Shown piece by piece: positions 55,148 through 63,373 of a stretch of 64,000 bases of DNA; position 1 is the first letter of the stretch; each line of letters opens with the position of its first letter. A model generated the notes under the pieces. That model saw only the letters and a list, made by a program, of their open reading frames with translations, was not told the origin of the DNA and did no database searches. This DNA comes from Campylobacter insulaenigrae NCTC 12927. GTDB taxonomy: Bacteria; Campylobacterota; Campylobacteria; Campylobacterales; Campylobacteraceae. The position numbers were made by a program, and so were the translations under genes. Location: NCBI RefSeq assembly GCF_000816185.1, contig NZ_CP007770.1, positions 310,001 to 374,000 on the forward strand. Reading direction: 5' to 3'.

Positions 55148-55465
55148 ATGTCAGTTTTGGTTATTGGTGCGGATGAGATCACCCCTATTAAAGCAGTTTT
55201 AACAAATTTAGGTGCAAAAGATATCCAACATTGGGATGCTAGAAATGAAAATAGGGTAAATAGAAAACCTATTCCTCAAAATACACAGTGTATTGTAATG
55301 CTTACTAGTTTTTTAAATCATAACACTATGAAAAAAATTAAAACTGAAGCTAAAAAAAGAAATATACCTTTAGTATGTGCTAAGCGTAGTGTGAGTTGTG
55401 TGTATTGTGAATATTGCAAAGTTTTTGGGTTAGATCAAAAATATGATTGCATTAATAAAGGATAA
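55148..55465 (+). CDS. DUF2325 family protein (Cj1384c-like)
   Basis: A 105-residue protein with the DUF2325 pattern MSVLVIGADEITPIKAVLTNLGAKDIQHWDAR, a Rossmann-like start. It also has TQCIVMLTSFLNHNTMKKIKTEAKKRNIPLVCAKRSVSCV and a cysteine cluster SCVYCEYCK that could bind metal. The role is unknown. It begins an operon with the Cj1383c-like gene and flavodoxin, behind a Fur-like box. An AAAAGGAAAATAA ribosome site precedes the start. Confidence 0.8.
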   Translation: MSVLVIGADEITPIKAVLTNLGAKDIQHWDARNENRVNRKPIPQNTQCIVMLTSFLNHNTMKKIKTEAKKRNIPLVCAKRSVSCVYCEYCKVFGLDQKYDCINKG

Positions 55466-55467
55466 GA

Positions 55468-56139
55468 ATGTTTGGATTTATTAAAAATCGACAAATCATT
55501 CCTAACGTTTTTAAAGATTATTCTCAATATGAAATAAATTATATATTTTTAAATTTTTACAATGCATTAAATGAAAGTGATATGAAAATCCCTTATAAAT
55601 ATGCAAAAGTAGCTAAAAATTTGAAAGATATATTTAAATTATACATTCAAGATTTACTTGAAAGTGGCGATGATTTTGAGCAATGTGTATATTCTAAAGA
55701 AATAATTGAGATTTATAAAAAAAACGGGTTTTGTAATAGTTTAAAACATCAAATTCCTGATTTGATTCCTGCAAAATTAATACTAAATATATTTTTTCAG
55801 GAAGAATTTTTAATTGATCCACAAGTTGTATTTGAAAATTTTGTTTTTGATAAAATTGCTAAAACTAACCCAAAATTAAAAATAAATATCAAGAATAATT
55901 TATGCATAATTGGCAATAAAATGGCTATTAGCGCAAAATTTTTTCAAGATGAAAAAAATGATATAGACTATGCTTTGAGAATTATTAGCCAGAATTCTTT
56001 TGATAAATTTTATATTGTGTATCCTAGAAGCAAGAAATTTACTCAATATAAACAAATAAGACATTTTTTATGTGAAAATAATAATACTTTGTTAAAATTA
56101 GTTCCCTATACTATTAATAATCAAATTTTAAGGAGATAA
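55468..56139 (+). CDS. Hypothetical protein between DUF2325 gene and fldA (Cj1383c-like)
   Basis: A 223-residue soluble protein starting MFGFIKNRQIIPNVFKDYSQ. It has mixed helix and strand, a late basic patch (YIVYPRSKKFTQYKQIRHF) and no recognisable catalytic motif. It starts two bases after the DUF2325 stop and ends three bases before fldA, so all three are one transcript. The conserved trio suggests a function linked to flavodoxin or iron limitation; this is context only. Confidence 0.7.
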   Translation: MFGFIKNRQIIPNVFKDYSQYEINYIFLNFYNALNESDMKIPYKYAKVAKNLKDIFKLYIQDLLESGDDFEQCVYSKEIIEIYKKNGFCNSLKHQIPDLIPAKLILNIFFQEEFLIDPQVVFENFVFDKIAKTNPKLKINIKNNLCIIGNKMAISAKFFQDEKNDIDYALRIISQNSFDKFYIVYPRSKKFTQYKQIRHFLCENNNTLLKLVPYTINNQILRR

Positions 56140-56142
56140 TAA

Positions 56143-56634
56143 ATGGCAACAGCAGTAATTTTTGGAAGTTCTATGGGAAATACTGAAGGTGCAGCTGGTA
56201 TGATTGCACAAAAATTAGGAATTTCTGATGTATTAAATATAGCAGATATTGATGCAGATAAGATTAACTCTTATGATAAGTTAATTTGTGGAACTTCTAC
56301 TTGGGGTAGTGGCGATTTGCAAGATGATTGGGATAGTTTTGATTTTTCAAAATTAAGTCTTAATGGTAAAACAGTAGCAGTTTTTGGTATGGGAGATAGC
56401 GAAAGTTATTCAGATACATATTGTGGTGCTATGGGGAAATTAGCTCAAGAACTAAAATCAGCAGGAGCAAATCTTGTAGGTGCTGTTTCTACAGGTGGAT
56501 ACACTTTTGAATCAAGTGATGCAGTTGAAGGTGATAAATTCGTAGGACTTGCTTTAGATAATGATAATCACGAAGACTTGACTGAAAGTAGAATTGATGC
56601 TTGGGTTGAGCAAATTAGACCTTCTTTTTCATAA
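56143..56634 (+). CDS. fldA: Flavodoxin FldA
   Basis: A 163-residue FMN protein that carries low-potential electrons, in Campylobacter mainly from pyruvate oxidoreductase. FMN-phosphate loop GSSMGNTEGAAGMIAQ at residues 8-23, the aromatic-flanked loop TSTWGSGDLQDDW near 55 and GMGDSESYSDTYCGAMG near 87 are clear. It is acidic, as expected. A TTAAGGAGATAATAA ribosome site precedes it. Shared transcription with an iron-regulated-looking promoter is consistent with replacing ferredoxin at low iron. Confidence 0.96.
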   Translation: MATAVIFGSSMGNTEGAAGMIAQKLGISDVLNIADIDADKINSYDKLICGTSTWGSGDLQDDWDSFDFSKLSLNGKTVAVFGMGDSESYSDTYCGAMGKLAQELKSAGANLVGAVSTGGYTFESSDAVEGDKFVGLALDNDNHEDLTESRIDAWVEQIRPSFS

Positions 56635-56639
56635 AAATT

Positions 56640-56663
56640 AAAGATGTCTTTAAAGACATCTTT
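56640..56663. terminator. Bidirectional terminator between fldA and the YhbP-like gene
   Basis: AAAGATGTCT, loop TTAA, AGACATCTTT, a perfect 10-bp stem between convergent genes. It overlaps the last codons of the minus-strand gene. A-rich and T-rich flanks suit termination in both directions. Confidence 0.75.
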
Positions 56664-57063
56664 GAAATTCTAATTTTTTACAAAATAATTTTTTGTTATC
56701 TGTGTATTTAGCCCAGTAAATTTCTAAAGAATAAAGATTAGCTTCCGTAAATTTTGCAAAAGGAAATCTATCAAAATATATTTTTTCTTGTTTTTTATTT
56801 GCTTTTGTAAAATACGCTTTGGCTTGAATTCCTTTAATAAAACAAATTGATTTATTATCACAAGCAATGCTTACTGAGACATTAGGGTGTTTAGATGCAA
56901 GTTGTATGTGTTTTGTATTGTTATGGCTTGCAAAGATTAGGGTAATATTTAATGCATCAAAAGCATAATAACAACTTGCACAATATACTCCACAATCATC
57001 ATCAATTATCCCTAAATGTAAAACTTTTTGAGATAAAATAAAATCTTGAATTTGCTTATGCAT
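56650..57063 (-). CDS. YhbP/UPF0306-like protein (FMN-binding split barrel)
   Basis: A 137-residue protein of the pyridoxamine-phosphate-oxidase-like split-barrel fold. The segments YCASCYYAFDALNITLIFAS, NTKHIQLASKHPNVSVSI, KGIQAKAYF, DRFPFAKF and LEIYWAKYTDNKKLFCKK follow E. coli YhbP (UPF0306) closely in order. The family may bind flavin; no activity is established. It overlaps the membrane-protein gene upstream by 8 bases. Confidence 0.78.
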   Translation of the reverse strand: MHKQIQDFILSQKVLHLGIIDDDCGVYCASCYYAFDALNITLIFASHNNTKHIQLASKHPNVSVSIACDNKSICFIKGIQAKAYFTKANKKQEKIYFDRFPFAKFTEANLYSLEIYWAKYTDNKKLFCKKLEFQRCL

Positions 57064-57766
57064 TTTGATTAGCTTGCAGCAATAAAACTTTTTGATAAAA
57101 CAAATGAGTTAAAAAAATGACATAAAAGACTTGTAAAAATAATCCTAATAAAGGAACACTAGAAAGTAAAAAAAATATAAAAGTTATTAATTTAAATAAT
57201 AAAGGTGATGAATTTTTAAAAAATATTCTAAAATTTGTTTTATCTAAAACACAACTACCCACATCAAGAATTAAAAATTTATGAAAAAAATAGTAAAAAA
57301 CACCATAATATACAACAATACTCACAAAAGGAATGATAAGTAGAAAAGTAGCTAAGATAAACAAAATAATTCCAATAAACAAAATTTTTAAAATTTTTAA
57401 CAAAATTTCTAAAAAATTTATCTCATCGTTCATAATGTGGTGATAGTATTTGGAATTAATTTTTTTAACAACATAGGGAGTTAAAAAAGATACAATAAGC
57501 ATAGATAAAAAAACAGAAGCAAATATTACAATAAAAAATCCACCTATGACACTTAAAAAAGTCAAGGAAAACTGAACTATGCTAAAGCTAAAAAACCATG
57601 CAAACCAAGAATTACTAGTAAAATTATCTAAATAATAAAAGAAAGTATTATAAGTATAATAAACACATAGGCTAAGCAAAACCACGCTAAATAGCAAGGG
57701 TAAAAAAGCAAATTTCAAAAATGATTTATTGAAAAAATCTTGTAAACTAAGATATAAGATATTCAT
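57056..57766 (-). CDS. EI24/CysZ-like membrane protein
   Basis: A 236-residue membrane protein with about five to six hydrophobic helices and the EI24/CysZ arrangement: FAFLPLLFSVVLLSLCVYYTY early, GGFFIVIFASVFLSMLIVSFLTPYVVKKI and a late LPLLGLFLQVFYVIFLTHLFY-like segment. CysZ relatives mediate sulfate uptake, but many EI24 proteins are uncharacterised. It lies between the dUTPase gene (4-base overlap) and the YhbP-like gene (Cj1452-like). Substrate unassigned. Confidence 0.7.
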   Translation of the reverse strand: MNILYLSLQDFFNKSFLKFAFLPLLFSVVLLSLCVYYTYNTFFYYLDNFTSNSWFAWFFSFSIVQFSLTFLSVIGGFFIVIFASVFLSMLIVSFLTPYVVKKINSKYYHHIMNDEINFLEILLKILKILFIGIILFILATFLLIIPFVSIVVYYGVFYYFFHKFLILDVGSCVLDKTNFRIFFKNSSPLLFKLITFIFFLLSSVPLLGLFLQVFYVIFLTHLFYQKVLLLQANQNA

Positions 57767-58455
57767 TGTGCTTGTTTATAAGCTTTTTGTAATCTTGCAT
57801 AAATTTCCTCATATTTTAATGTGTCTTTTAAAATTTGATTTAGCACTTCATTGTCTTCTATACCATTCCAATTTTTTTTGTATATTCCATCTTTGTAACC
57901 ATTTTCTTGTCTGAATTGATTTAAAATATTTTTACCTATATAGATTTTATATAGATCAAAAAAATTTAATCCACATTTTTTAGCTAAAACAAAATATACA
58001 CTTAATAATTCGCCTAAATCATAATCAAACCCACTACATTTATGTATAATAAGTTCAATGTCGTTTAAAATTCCATAAGTATCAGCATCTTTTGGGATAG
58101 GATTTTCTTTGCAAAAATCATCAAAAAAACTCACTGATGAAACTTCCTCTGCTATAAAATTTTTATCAGTAATGTTTTTTTCTTTATATTCTTCTAAAAT
58201 CAAACTCATAATAAAATGCCAAATATCTACAATTTCAATACGAACATTATCCCAATTAGTAGGATTATTAATGCTTTTCCAATGTTTCCAAGCAAAAGAA
58301 TCGATAAGCTCGGCACATTCCATATAAATACACCTTCTAAAACTAATAAGCTTTCCTTCTTTTGTGTAGCCATTTTCCCAGCCTATACCATTTGTTTCAT
58401 CATTTAATTTTTGTTGAAGTTCGAGCATATTTTTTAGAATATCTTTTGTATTCAT
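57763..58455 (-). CDS. dut: Dimeric dUTPase
   Basis: Hydrolyses dUTP to dUMP, keeping uracil out of DNA. It belongs to the all-alpha dimeric (MazG-fold, Leishmania/Campylobacter) type rather than the trimeric beta type. Metal-binding acidic motifs are ECAELIDSFAWKHWK and RIEIVDIWHFIMSLILEE. Further family segments are SVSFFDDFC and YFVLAKKCGLNFFDLYKIYIGKNILNQFRQENGYKDG. I chose ATG 58455 (MNTKDILK, 230 aa), which follows AAGGATAATA; the longer upstream reading runs into the neighbouring gene. Cj1451-like. Confidence 0.92.
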   Translation of the reverse strand: MNTKDILKNMLELQQKLNDETNGIGWENGYTKEGKLISFRRCIYMECAELIDSFAWKHWKSINNPTNWDNVRIEIVDIWHFIMSLILEEYKEKNITDKNFIAEEVSSVSFFDDFCKENPIPKDADTYGILNDIELIIHKCSGFDYDLGELLSVYFVLAKKCGLNFFDLYKIYIGKNILNQFRQENGYKDGIYKKNWNGIEDNEVLNQILKDTLKYEEIYARLQKAYKQAQ

Positions 58456-58465
58456 ATTATTATCC

Positions 58466-59008
58466 TTATGCATAAAATCCAAATTCTTTATTATTTTCTT
58501 TGTTCTCTTGTTGTTTATTATAATCTTTCCAAATTTCCTCTAATAATTTTGCACTATCTTGGAAAATTTGTGCTTTAACATCTTTAAGATCAGTTTTGTT
58601 CATTTCTTGTTTTAAATTTTTATCCATAGTATTAAGTAACTCATGTAAAGTAGCTTTTTTATGTTCTTCACTTTTAGGCTGAGGTAATACGTTAGTAATA
58701 TTCATTGCTGTAGCGATTAATTCTTTAGGTTTTAAGCTACCAACTCTTGAATTTTTCATAAATTCATCGATTTGAGGTTGGACTTTTGCAACAGCGTCTT
58801 TAATTTCTTTAATATCATCTTCTGATAATTTAGTTCCGCTGTAAGAAAATGAAAATCCAAATTGGCTTTTTAAACTTAAAGAAGTTAAATTTCCTTCTTG
58901 TTTGAATTTTGCTTCTTTTTCATCATACATCGAAAATGAAAGTTGATTGCCGCTTTTTGTTTTAATGTCCATTGAAAAACTTTGAGAATTTAAGCTTGAA
59001 ATTTGCAT
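58466..59008 (-). CDS. Hypothetical protein with sigma28-like promoter
   Basis: A 180-residue soluble protein, MQISSLNSQSFSMDIKTKSGNQ, with a beta-rich serine-containing first third (LSFSMYDEKEAKF and SLKSQFGFSFSYSGTKL) and an all-helical remainder. There is no signal peptide or P-loop that I can see. The N-terminal style recalls proteins exported by the flagellar apparatus, and a CGATTT element lies 31 bases upstream. It ends 11 bases before the dut start. No function is claimed; flagellar co-expression is an inference. Confidence 0.7.
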   Translation of the reverse strand: MQISSLNSQSFSMDIKTKSGNQLSFSMYDEKEAKFKQEGNLTSLSLKSQFGFSFSYSGTKLSEDDIKEIKDAVAKVQPQIDEFMKNSRVGSLKPKELIATAMNITNVLPQPKSEEHKKATLHELLNTMDKNLKQEMNKTDLKDVKAQIFQDSAKLLEEIWKDYNKQQENKENNKEFGFYA

Positions 59009-59038
59009 AGTTTAGATCCTTTATAACGAATTAAAGTT

Positions 59039-59044
59039 AAATCG
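59039..59044 (-). promoter_or_regulatory. Candidate sigma28 -10 element
   Basis: The minus strand reads TTTTGTCGATTTAAC, containing CGATTT, which fits the Campylobacter FliA -10 pattern CGATWT, 31 bases before the start at 59008. The -35 region is T-rich without a clear TAAAG. Suggestive only. Confidence 0.35.
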
Positions 59045-59068
59045 ACAAAATAATAAAATATTCAATAA

Positions 59069-59098
59069 TTTTTGTAAGATTTTTTTACCTTACAAAAA
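59069..59098 (-). terminator. Terminator of the gapA-pgk-tpiA operon
   Basis: TTTTTGTAAG and CTTACAAAAA form a perfect 10-bp stem with a 10-base loop, 26 bases after the tpiA stop on the minus strand. The downstream arm is followed by TTATTGAATATTTT. Confidence 0.65.
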
Positions 59099-59123
59099 TC
59101 AAATATTAAAGAATTTTTAATCT

Positions 59124-59804
59124 TTATCCCTTGGCAATTTGTATCAATTTTAAAAATTTATCAGCTTGCAATGCCGCTGTTCCTATTAATACACCATGGC
59201 AGTTTTGTAGGCTACAAATATCTTTTATGTTATCTTGATTTACGCTTCCGCCATATAGAAATTTGCATTTACTAAATTGACTTAAAAAATTTAACTTCTC
59301 TTTTATGTCTTCAATACTAGCACTCACGCCTGTGCCTATAGAATAAATTGGTTCATATGCAATGATAAGTTTTTCATAGTCTAAATCAATATTTTCTATT
59401 TGTTTTTTCAAAAAATCTAAGCTTTTTTTCTCTTGTTTTATTTCCAGGCTTTCTCCTATGCAATAGATAATGTTATAGGATAAATTTTTAGCAAAATCAA
59501 ATTTGGTTTTTAAGAATTTTTCATTTTCACCTAAAACTCTTCTTTCGGAGTGTCCTATTAAGACACTTTTGATATTAAATTCTTCTAAATGTTCTTGCCC
59601 AATTTCTCCTGTATATGCACCATTTATACAAGGATAAAAATTTTGAGCACCTTGATAAAAATTTAATTTTTGCATTAAAAAGGAAGTGCTTGAAGGAAAT
59701 ATAAAAATTTCATCTTCAGTATTTTTAAAAGAGTTGATCTCTTCAGCGTAAGATTGAAAACTGCTTCTTGTATGATTACATTTTAAATTTGCAGCAAAAA
59801 TCAT
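59124..59804 (-). CDS. tpiA: Triosephosphate isomerase TpiA
   Basis: Interconverts glyceraldehyde 3-phosphate and dihydroxyacetone phosphate. The protein is 226 residues, about 25 shorter than typical, as in Campylobacter. Active-site residues are the lysine in [10 protein letters not shown] (8), the histidine in IGHSERR (84), and the glutamate in [12 protein letters not shown] (near 150). The phosphate loop is LYGGSVN. The start overlaps pgk by 4 bases. It serves gluconeogenesis, since most campylobacters lack phosphofructokinase. Confidence 0.95.
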   Translation of the reverse strand: MIFAANLKCNHTRSSFQSYAEEINSFKNTEDEIFIFPSSTSFLMQKLNFYQGAQNFYPCINGAYTGEIGQEHLEEFNIKSVLIGHSERRVLGENEKFLKTKFDFAKNLSYNIIYCIGESLEIKQEKKSLDFLKKQIENIDLDYEKLIIAYEPIYSIGTGVSASIEDIKEKLNFLSQFSKCKFLYGGSVNQDNIKDICSLQNCHGVLIGTAALQADKFLKLIQIAKG

Positions 59805-61006
59805 TCATTGTCCTTTATCATTAAAGGTTTTACTCCTGGAAGTTCTTTGCCTTCTATGAGTTCTAAAGAAGCTCCACCTCCTGTCGAAATGAAAGTCATT
59901 TCATCAGCATCGCCTGATCTTGCAACAACATCAGCTGTATCTCCACCACCAATTACTGTTGTAGCATGTGATTCGCTAATATAATGACTCATTTTTATGC
60001 TACCTTTTGAAAATTTATCTATTTCAAATACTCCCATAGGTCCATTCCACCATATGGTTTGTGCATCAGAAATGGCTTCTTTAAATAATCTTACGCTTGC
60101 AGGCCCTATATCAAGTCCCATCCAGCCTGCTGGTATTTCTTGAATAGGAACATATTTCATTACAGCCTCTTGAGAACAAGTTTGCGCAGCTGTTACATCT
60201 ACAGGTAAATAAATCTTAACTCCTAAATTCTTACCTTTAAGCAAGATTTTATTTGCTTCTTCTATTAGTTCTTCTTCTAAAAGAGAATTTCCTATGTCAT
60301 AACCTTGTGCTTTTAGGAAGGTAAAAGCCATACCTCCGCCTATGATAAGTTTGTCAACTTTTGGTAATAAGTTAGTTAAAGCTTGTAATTTACCACTTAC
60401 TTTTGATCCACCTACAACTGCTACAAAAGGACGAGCTGGATGCTTAATGAGATTACTTGCGAATTCTATTTCTTTTTGTAATAAAAATCCAGCGCCTTTG
60501 TGAGAATTATCAAAAAAGTTAGTAATAGCTTCCACACTCGCATGAGCTCTATGACATACTCCGAATGCATCGTTGATATAAATATCAGCCATTGAAGCGA
60601 GTTTTTTAGCTAAATTTTCATCGTTTTTTGTTTCACCTTTTTCAAAACGTAAATTTTCTAAAAGTAGAATTTCACCTTTTTTTAGTTCGGTAGATTTTTT
60701 AATAGCATCTTCACCTATAATATCTTTTGCCATTATAACTTCTTTAGACATCAATCTTGCGAGTCTTTTGGCAACAGGCTCTAAAGAATACTTAGAAGCT
60801 ATTTCTTTGGGTCGTCCTAAATGTGAGGCTAAAACTACACTACAACCATTATCTAAACAATATCTTATTGTTGGAATGGCTGATCTTATGCGGCGATCAT
60901 CAGTAATATTTAAAAATTCATCTTGAGGTACATTAAAATCACATCTTATAAAGACTTTTTTATTAGCAAGATCTATATCTTTAATTGATAAAATATTATT
61001 ACTCAT
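59801..61006 (-). CDS. pgk: Phosphoglycerate kinase
   Basis: Transfers phosphate between 1,3-bisphosphoglycerate and ADP. The 401-residue two-domain protein has [15 protein letters not shown] near 15, SHLGRPKE near 62, RAHASVEAI near 160, the hinge [16 protein letters not shown] near 193 and the nucleotide-loop [11 protein letters not shown] near 350 with [18 protein letters not shown] at the end. It is one base downstream of gapA. Assignment certain. Confidence 0.97.
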   Translation of the reverse strand: MSNNILSIKDIDLANKKVFIRCDFNVPQDEFLNITDDRRIRSAIPTIRYCLDNGCSVVLASHLGRPKEIASKYSLEPVAKRLARLMSKEVIMAKDIIGEDAIKKSTELKKGEILLLENLRFEKGETKNDENLAKKLASMADIYINDAFGVCHRAHASVEAITNFFDNSHKGAGFLLQKEIEFASNLIKHPARPFVAVVGGSKVSGKLQALTNLLPKVDKLIIGGGMAFTFLKAQGYDIGNSLLEEELIEEANKILLKGKNLGVKIYLPVDVTAAQTCSQEAVMKYVPIQEIPAGWMGLDIGPASVRLFKEAISDAQTIWWNGPMGVFEIDKFSKGSIKMSHYISESHATTVIGGGDTADVVARSGDADEMTFISTGGGASLELIEGKELPGVKPLMIKDNE

Positions 61007-61007
61007 T

Positions 61008-62003
61008 TTAAGCCTTTGCTACAAATACTGCCATATCTACTAAGCGGGAGGAATATCCCCATTCATTATCATACCAAGCAACGATTTTTACAAAGTCATC
61101 GCAAATTACTTGAGTTAAATCGCTTGCTACAATAGCACCATAAGAACAAGTGATAAAGTCACTAGAAACTCTTTCTTCATCGTCTACATGTAAAATGCCT
61201 TTTAAATTACTATTTGCAGCTTTTCTGAAGGCTTCATTGATTTCTTCTTTACTTACTTTTTGTTTCAAAGTTGCTGTTAAATCCACAGTTGATACGTCAG
61301 CTACAGGCACACGCATGCTTTGTCCATGTAATTTACCATCAAGTTCTGGCATGACAAGCTTCATTGCCTTAGCAGCCCCTGTTGATGTTGGGATTATATT
61401 TTGAGCAGCAGCACGAGATCTTCTCTTATCTCTTGCTTTTGCATCAATAATGCTTTGTCCATTTGTATAAGCGTGAATAGTAGTCATTAGACCTTTTTCT
61501 ATACCAAAATTATCTTGTAAAACTCTACAAATTGGTCCTAGACAATTAGTAGTACAACTTGCATTTGAAATGATATTTTCACCTTTATATTCGTGTGCAT
61601 TTACTCCTAAAACATAAGTTGGAGTTTTATCTTTAGCAGGAGCACTCATGATAACTTTTTGAACCCCATGTTCTAAAAATCCTTGACATTTTTCTAAAGT
61701 TAAATGAGCACCAGTACATTCTAAAATAATCTGTGCACCATATTTTGCAAAATCTAAATCTGCAACATTTCTACTTTTTAAAACTTTTATTTTTTTGTTA
61801 TCGATGATTAAATCATCTCCTTCATTTTCAACACTACCATCATATACTCCATGAATGGTATCGTATTTAAAAAGGTATTTGGTAAGTTCTATATCAGTGG
61901 TATCATTGATTGCTACAAGTTCTATATCATCGCGTTTCATAATAATTCTTGCGACACATCTTCCAATACGTCCAAAGCCATTTATTGCAACTTTTACAGC
62001 CAT
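61008..62003 (-). CDS. gapA: Glyceraldehyde-3-phosphate dehydrogenase
   Basis: NAD-dependent oxidation and phosphorylation of glyceraldehyde 3-phosphate (331 residues). It has the Rossmann start [17 protein letters not shown], catalytic cysteine in [13 protein letters not shown] near 153, histidine in [11 protein letters not shown] near 180 and [14 protein letters not shown] at the end. ATG 62003 (MAVKVA) is preferred over ATG 62009 because AAAAGGAA sits 7 bases before it but only 1 base before the other. It heads gapA-pgk-tpiA and is divergent from nadD. Confidence 0.96.
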   Translation of the reverse strand: MAVKVAINGFGRIGRCVARIIMKRDDIELVAINDTTDIELTKYLFKYDTIHGVYDGSVENEGDDLIIDNKKIKVLKSRNVADLDFAKYGAQIILECTGAHLTLEKCQGFLEHGVQKVIMSAPAKDKTPTYVLGVNAHEYKGENIISNASCTTNCLGPICRVLQDNFGIEKGLMTTIHAYTNGQSIIDAKARDKRRSRAAAQNIIPTSTGAAKAMKLVMPELDGKLHGQSMRVPVADVSTVDLTATLKQKVSKEEINEAFRKAANSNLKGILHVDDEERVSSDFITCSYGAIVASDLTQVICDDFVKIVAWYDNEWGYSSRLVDMAVFVAKA

Positions 62004-62063
62004 TTTCATTTCCTTTTTATGATTAAGTCGCTAAGATTTTACTAAAAAAAGGTTAAAAATTTA

Positions 62064-62615
62064 ATGAAAATTGCACTTTTTGGTGGTAGTTTTGATCCAC
62101 CTCATTTAGGACATAATGCAGTTGTGCTTAATGCTTTAGATAATTTAGATATAGACAAATTAATTATAATGCCAACTTTTATAAATCCATTTAAAAGTAG
62201 TTTTGCTGCTGATGAAGTAAAGCGTTTGAAATGGGTAAAAACACTTTGGAAAAATTTGATTAAAGTTGAAATATGTGATTTTGAAATTAAAAAGCAAAGA
62301 CCAGTTCCTAGTATAGAAAGTGTTGATTTTTTATATAAAAATTATCAAATAGAAAAATTTTATCTTATTTTAGGTGCTGATCATTTGCAAAATTTACATA
62401 AGTGGCATGAATATGATCGTTTAAAAAAAATGGTTGAATTTGTGATTGCAAAAAGAGATGATATATCTATACCTCAAGAATTCATAACTTTAGATACTAA
62501 AGTTGATATTTCTTCTTCTTTTATTAGAAAAACATTACAAACTACACAAGTTTGTGAGCAAATCAAAGAGGAAGTTAAGCTTTATTATTCTAAATTTCAA
62601 GATAAACAAAATTAA
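62064..62615 (+). CDS. nadD: Nicotinate-nucleotide adenylyltransferase NadD
   Basis: Adenylates nicotinate mononucleotide in NAD synthesis. The 183-residue protein begins with the ATP-binding motif IALFGGSFDPPHLGHNAVV and has the C-terminal ISSSFIRKTL motif. LILGADHLQNLHKWHEYDRL in the middle is typical of NadD. An AAAAAAAGGTTAAAAATTTA ribosome site precedes the ATG. rsfS follows 8 bases later, a common bacterial pairing. Confidence 0.95.
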   Translation: MKIALFGGSFDPPHLGHNAVVLNALDNLDIDKLIIMPTFINPFKSSFAADEVKRLKWVKTLWKNLIKVEICDFEIKKQRPVPSIESVDFLYKNYQIEKFYLILGADHLQNLHKWHEYDRLKKMVEFVIAKRDDISIPQEFITLDTKVDISSSFIRKTLQTTQVCEQIKEEVKLYYSKFQDKQN

Positions 62616-62623
62616 GGAAGTAT

Positions 62624-62953
62624 ATGCAAGAGAGAATTGATAACATAGTTAAAATTTTAGATGATAAAAAAGCTGACTTTATAGAAACTTTTGATATGCA
62701 AAATAAAGATTATTTTGTTAAATTTGTAGTAATTGCCACTACTATGGGGGAAAGGCACGCACTTTCTTTGTTAGATGATTTAAAAACTAATCTCAAAAAT
62801 AAAGGGGAAGAATTTTTAAATATAGAAAGTAGTGAAGAATGGACAGCTATTGATCTAGGAGATATTTTGATCCATTTGATGAGTGAAAATTATAGACAAA
62901 AATATAATATAGAAGATTTTTTAAAAACATTAAATAAAGACAATAAATTTTAA
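62624..62953 (+). CDS. rsfS: Ribosome silencing factor RsfS
   Basis: A 109-residue protein that binds L14 and blocks subunit joining when nutrients are scarce. Family motifs are IDNIVKILDDKKADFIETFDM, ATTMGERHALSLLDDLKTNL and SSEEWTAIDLGDILIHLMSENYRQKYNIEDF, the last being the hallmark of the RsfS/DUF143 family. Cotranscribed with nadD. Its end lies 9 bases from the convergent HIT-like gene. Confidence 0.93.
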   Translation: MQERIDNIVKILDDKKADFIETFDMQNKDYFVKFVVIATTMGERHALSLLDDLKTNLKNKGEEFLNIESSEEWTAIDLGDILIHLMSENYRQKYNIEDFLKTLNKDNKF

Positions 62954-62962
62954 TTTATAAAT

Positions 62963-63331
62963 TTATATTTCTGTAAGTTTTTTATTTAGTGTTTGGATAA
63001 ATCCTTCAAAATTTGGAAGGTTCAAATTTTTTATTTTTCTTTGTTGTTTACCCCACATACTTTCTGGAAAAAATGCATCTTCTTTAAACCTTGCCATAAC
63101 GTGGAAATGGACTCTAGGGACATAATTTGCAAATGAAGCAATATTGATTTTTTCAGGTTGATAATATTCTTTTAAACTAAGCTCGCTAGCTACAATAAAT
63201 TTAAAAAGCATATTTTGTACAAAGTCAGGACAATCGCTTAATTCTTTATAATTTTCTTTGGTAAAAATTTTTATCCAAGGGATTTGTGAATCTTCTTTTT
63301 CTATGTATAAAATATCATTTTCATATATCAT
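62963..63331 (-). CDS. HIT-like protein
   Basis: A 122-residue protein with a histidine-triad-like motif, VPRVHFHVMARFKEDAFFPESMW, near residues 70-92. It shows two of the usual alternating histidines, with the third replaced. Preceding segments IYIEKEDSQIPWIKIFTKENYKEL suit the HIT/diadenosine-tetraphosphate hydrolase family. It may act on dinucleoside polyphosphates, but the altered triad leaves activity open. A GAGGAATAAATT ribosome site precedes it and a perfect palindrome separates it from fumC upstream. Confidence 0.72.
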   Translation of the reverse strand: MIYENDILYIEKEDSQIPWIKIFTKENYKELSDCPDFVQNMLFKFIVASELSLKEYYQPEKINIASFANYVPRVHFHVMARFKEDAFFPESMWGKQQRKIKNLNLPNFEGFIQTLNKKLTEI

Positions 63332-63343
63332 AATTTATTCCTC

Positions 63344-63367
63344 ATAGACTAGGATATCCTAGTCTAT
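63344..63367. repeat. 24-base perfect palindrome between fumC and the HIT-like gene
   Basis: ATAGACTAGGAT and ATCCTAGTCTAT form a perfect 12-bp self-complementary element with no loop spacer. It sits just downstream of the fumC stop and directly before the HIT-like ribosome site. On the minus strand no U-run follows, so termination would be weak; the T-rich side faces the plus direction. Confidence 0.6.
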
Positions 63368-63373
63368 AGAATT

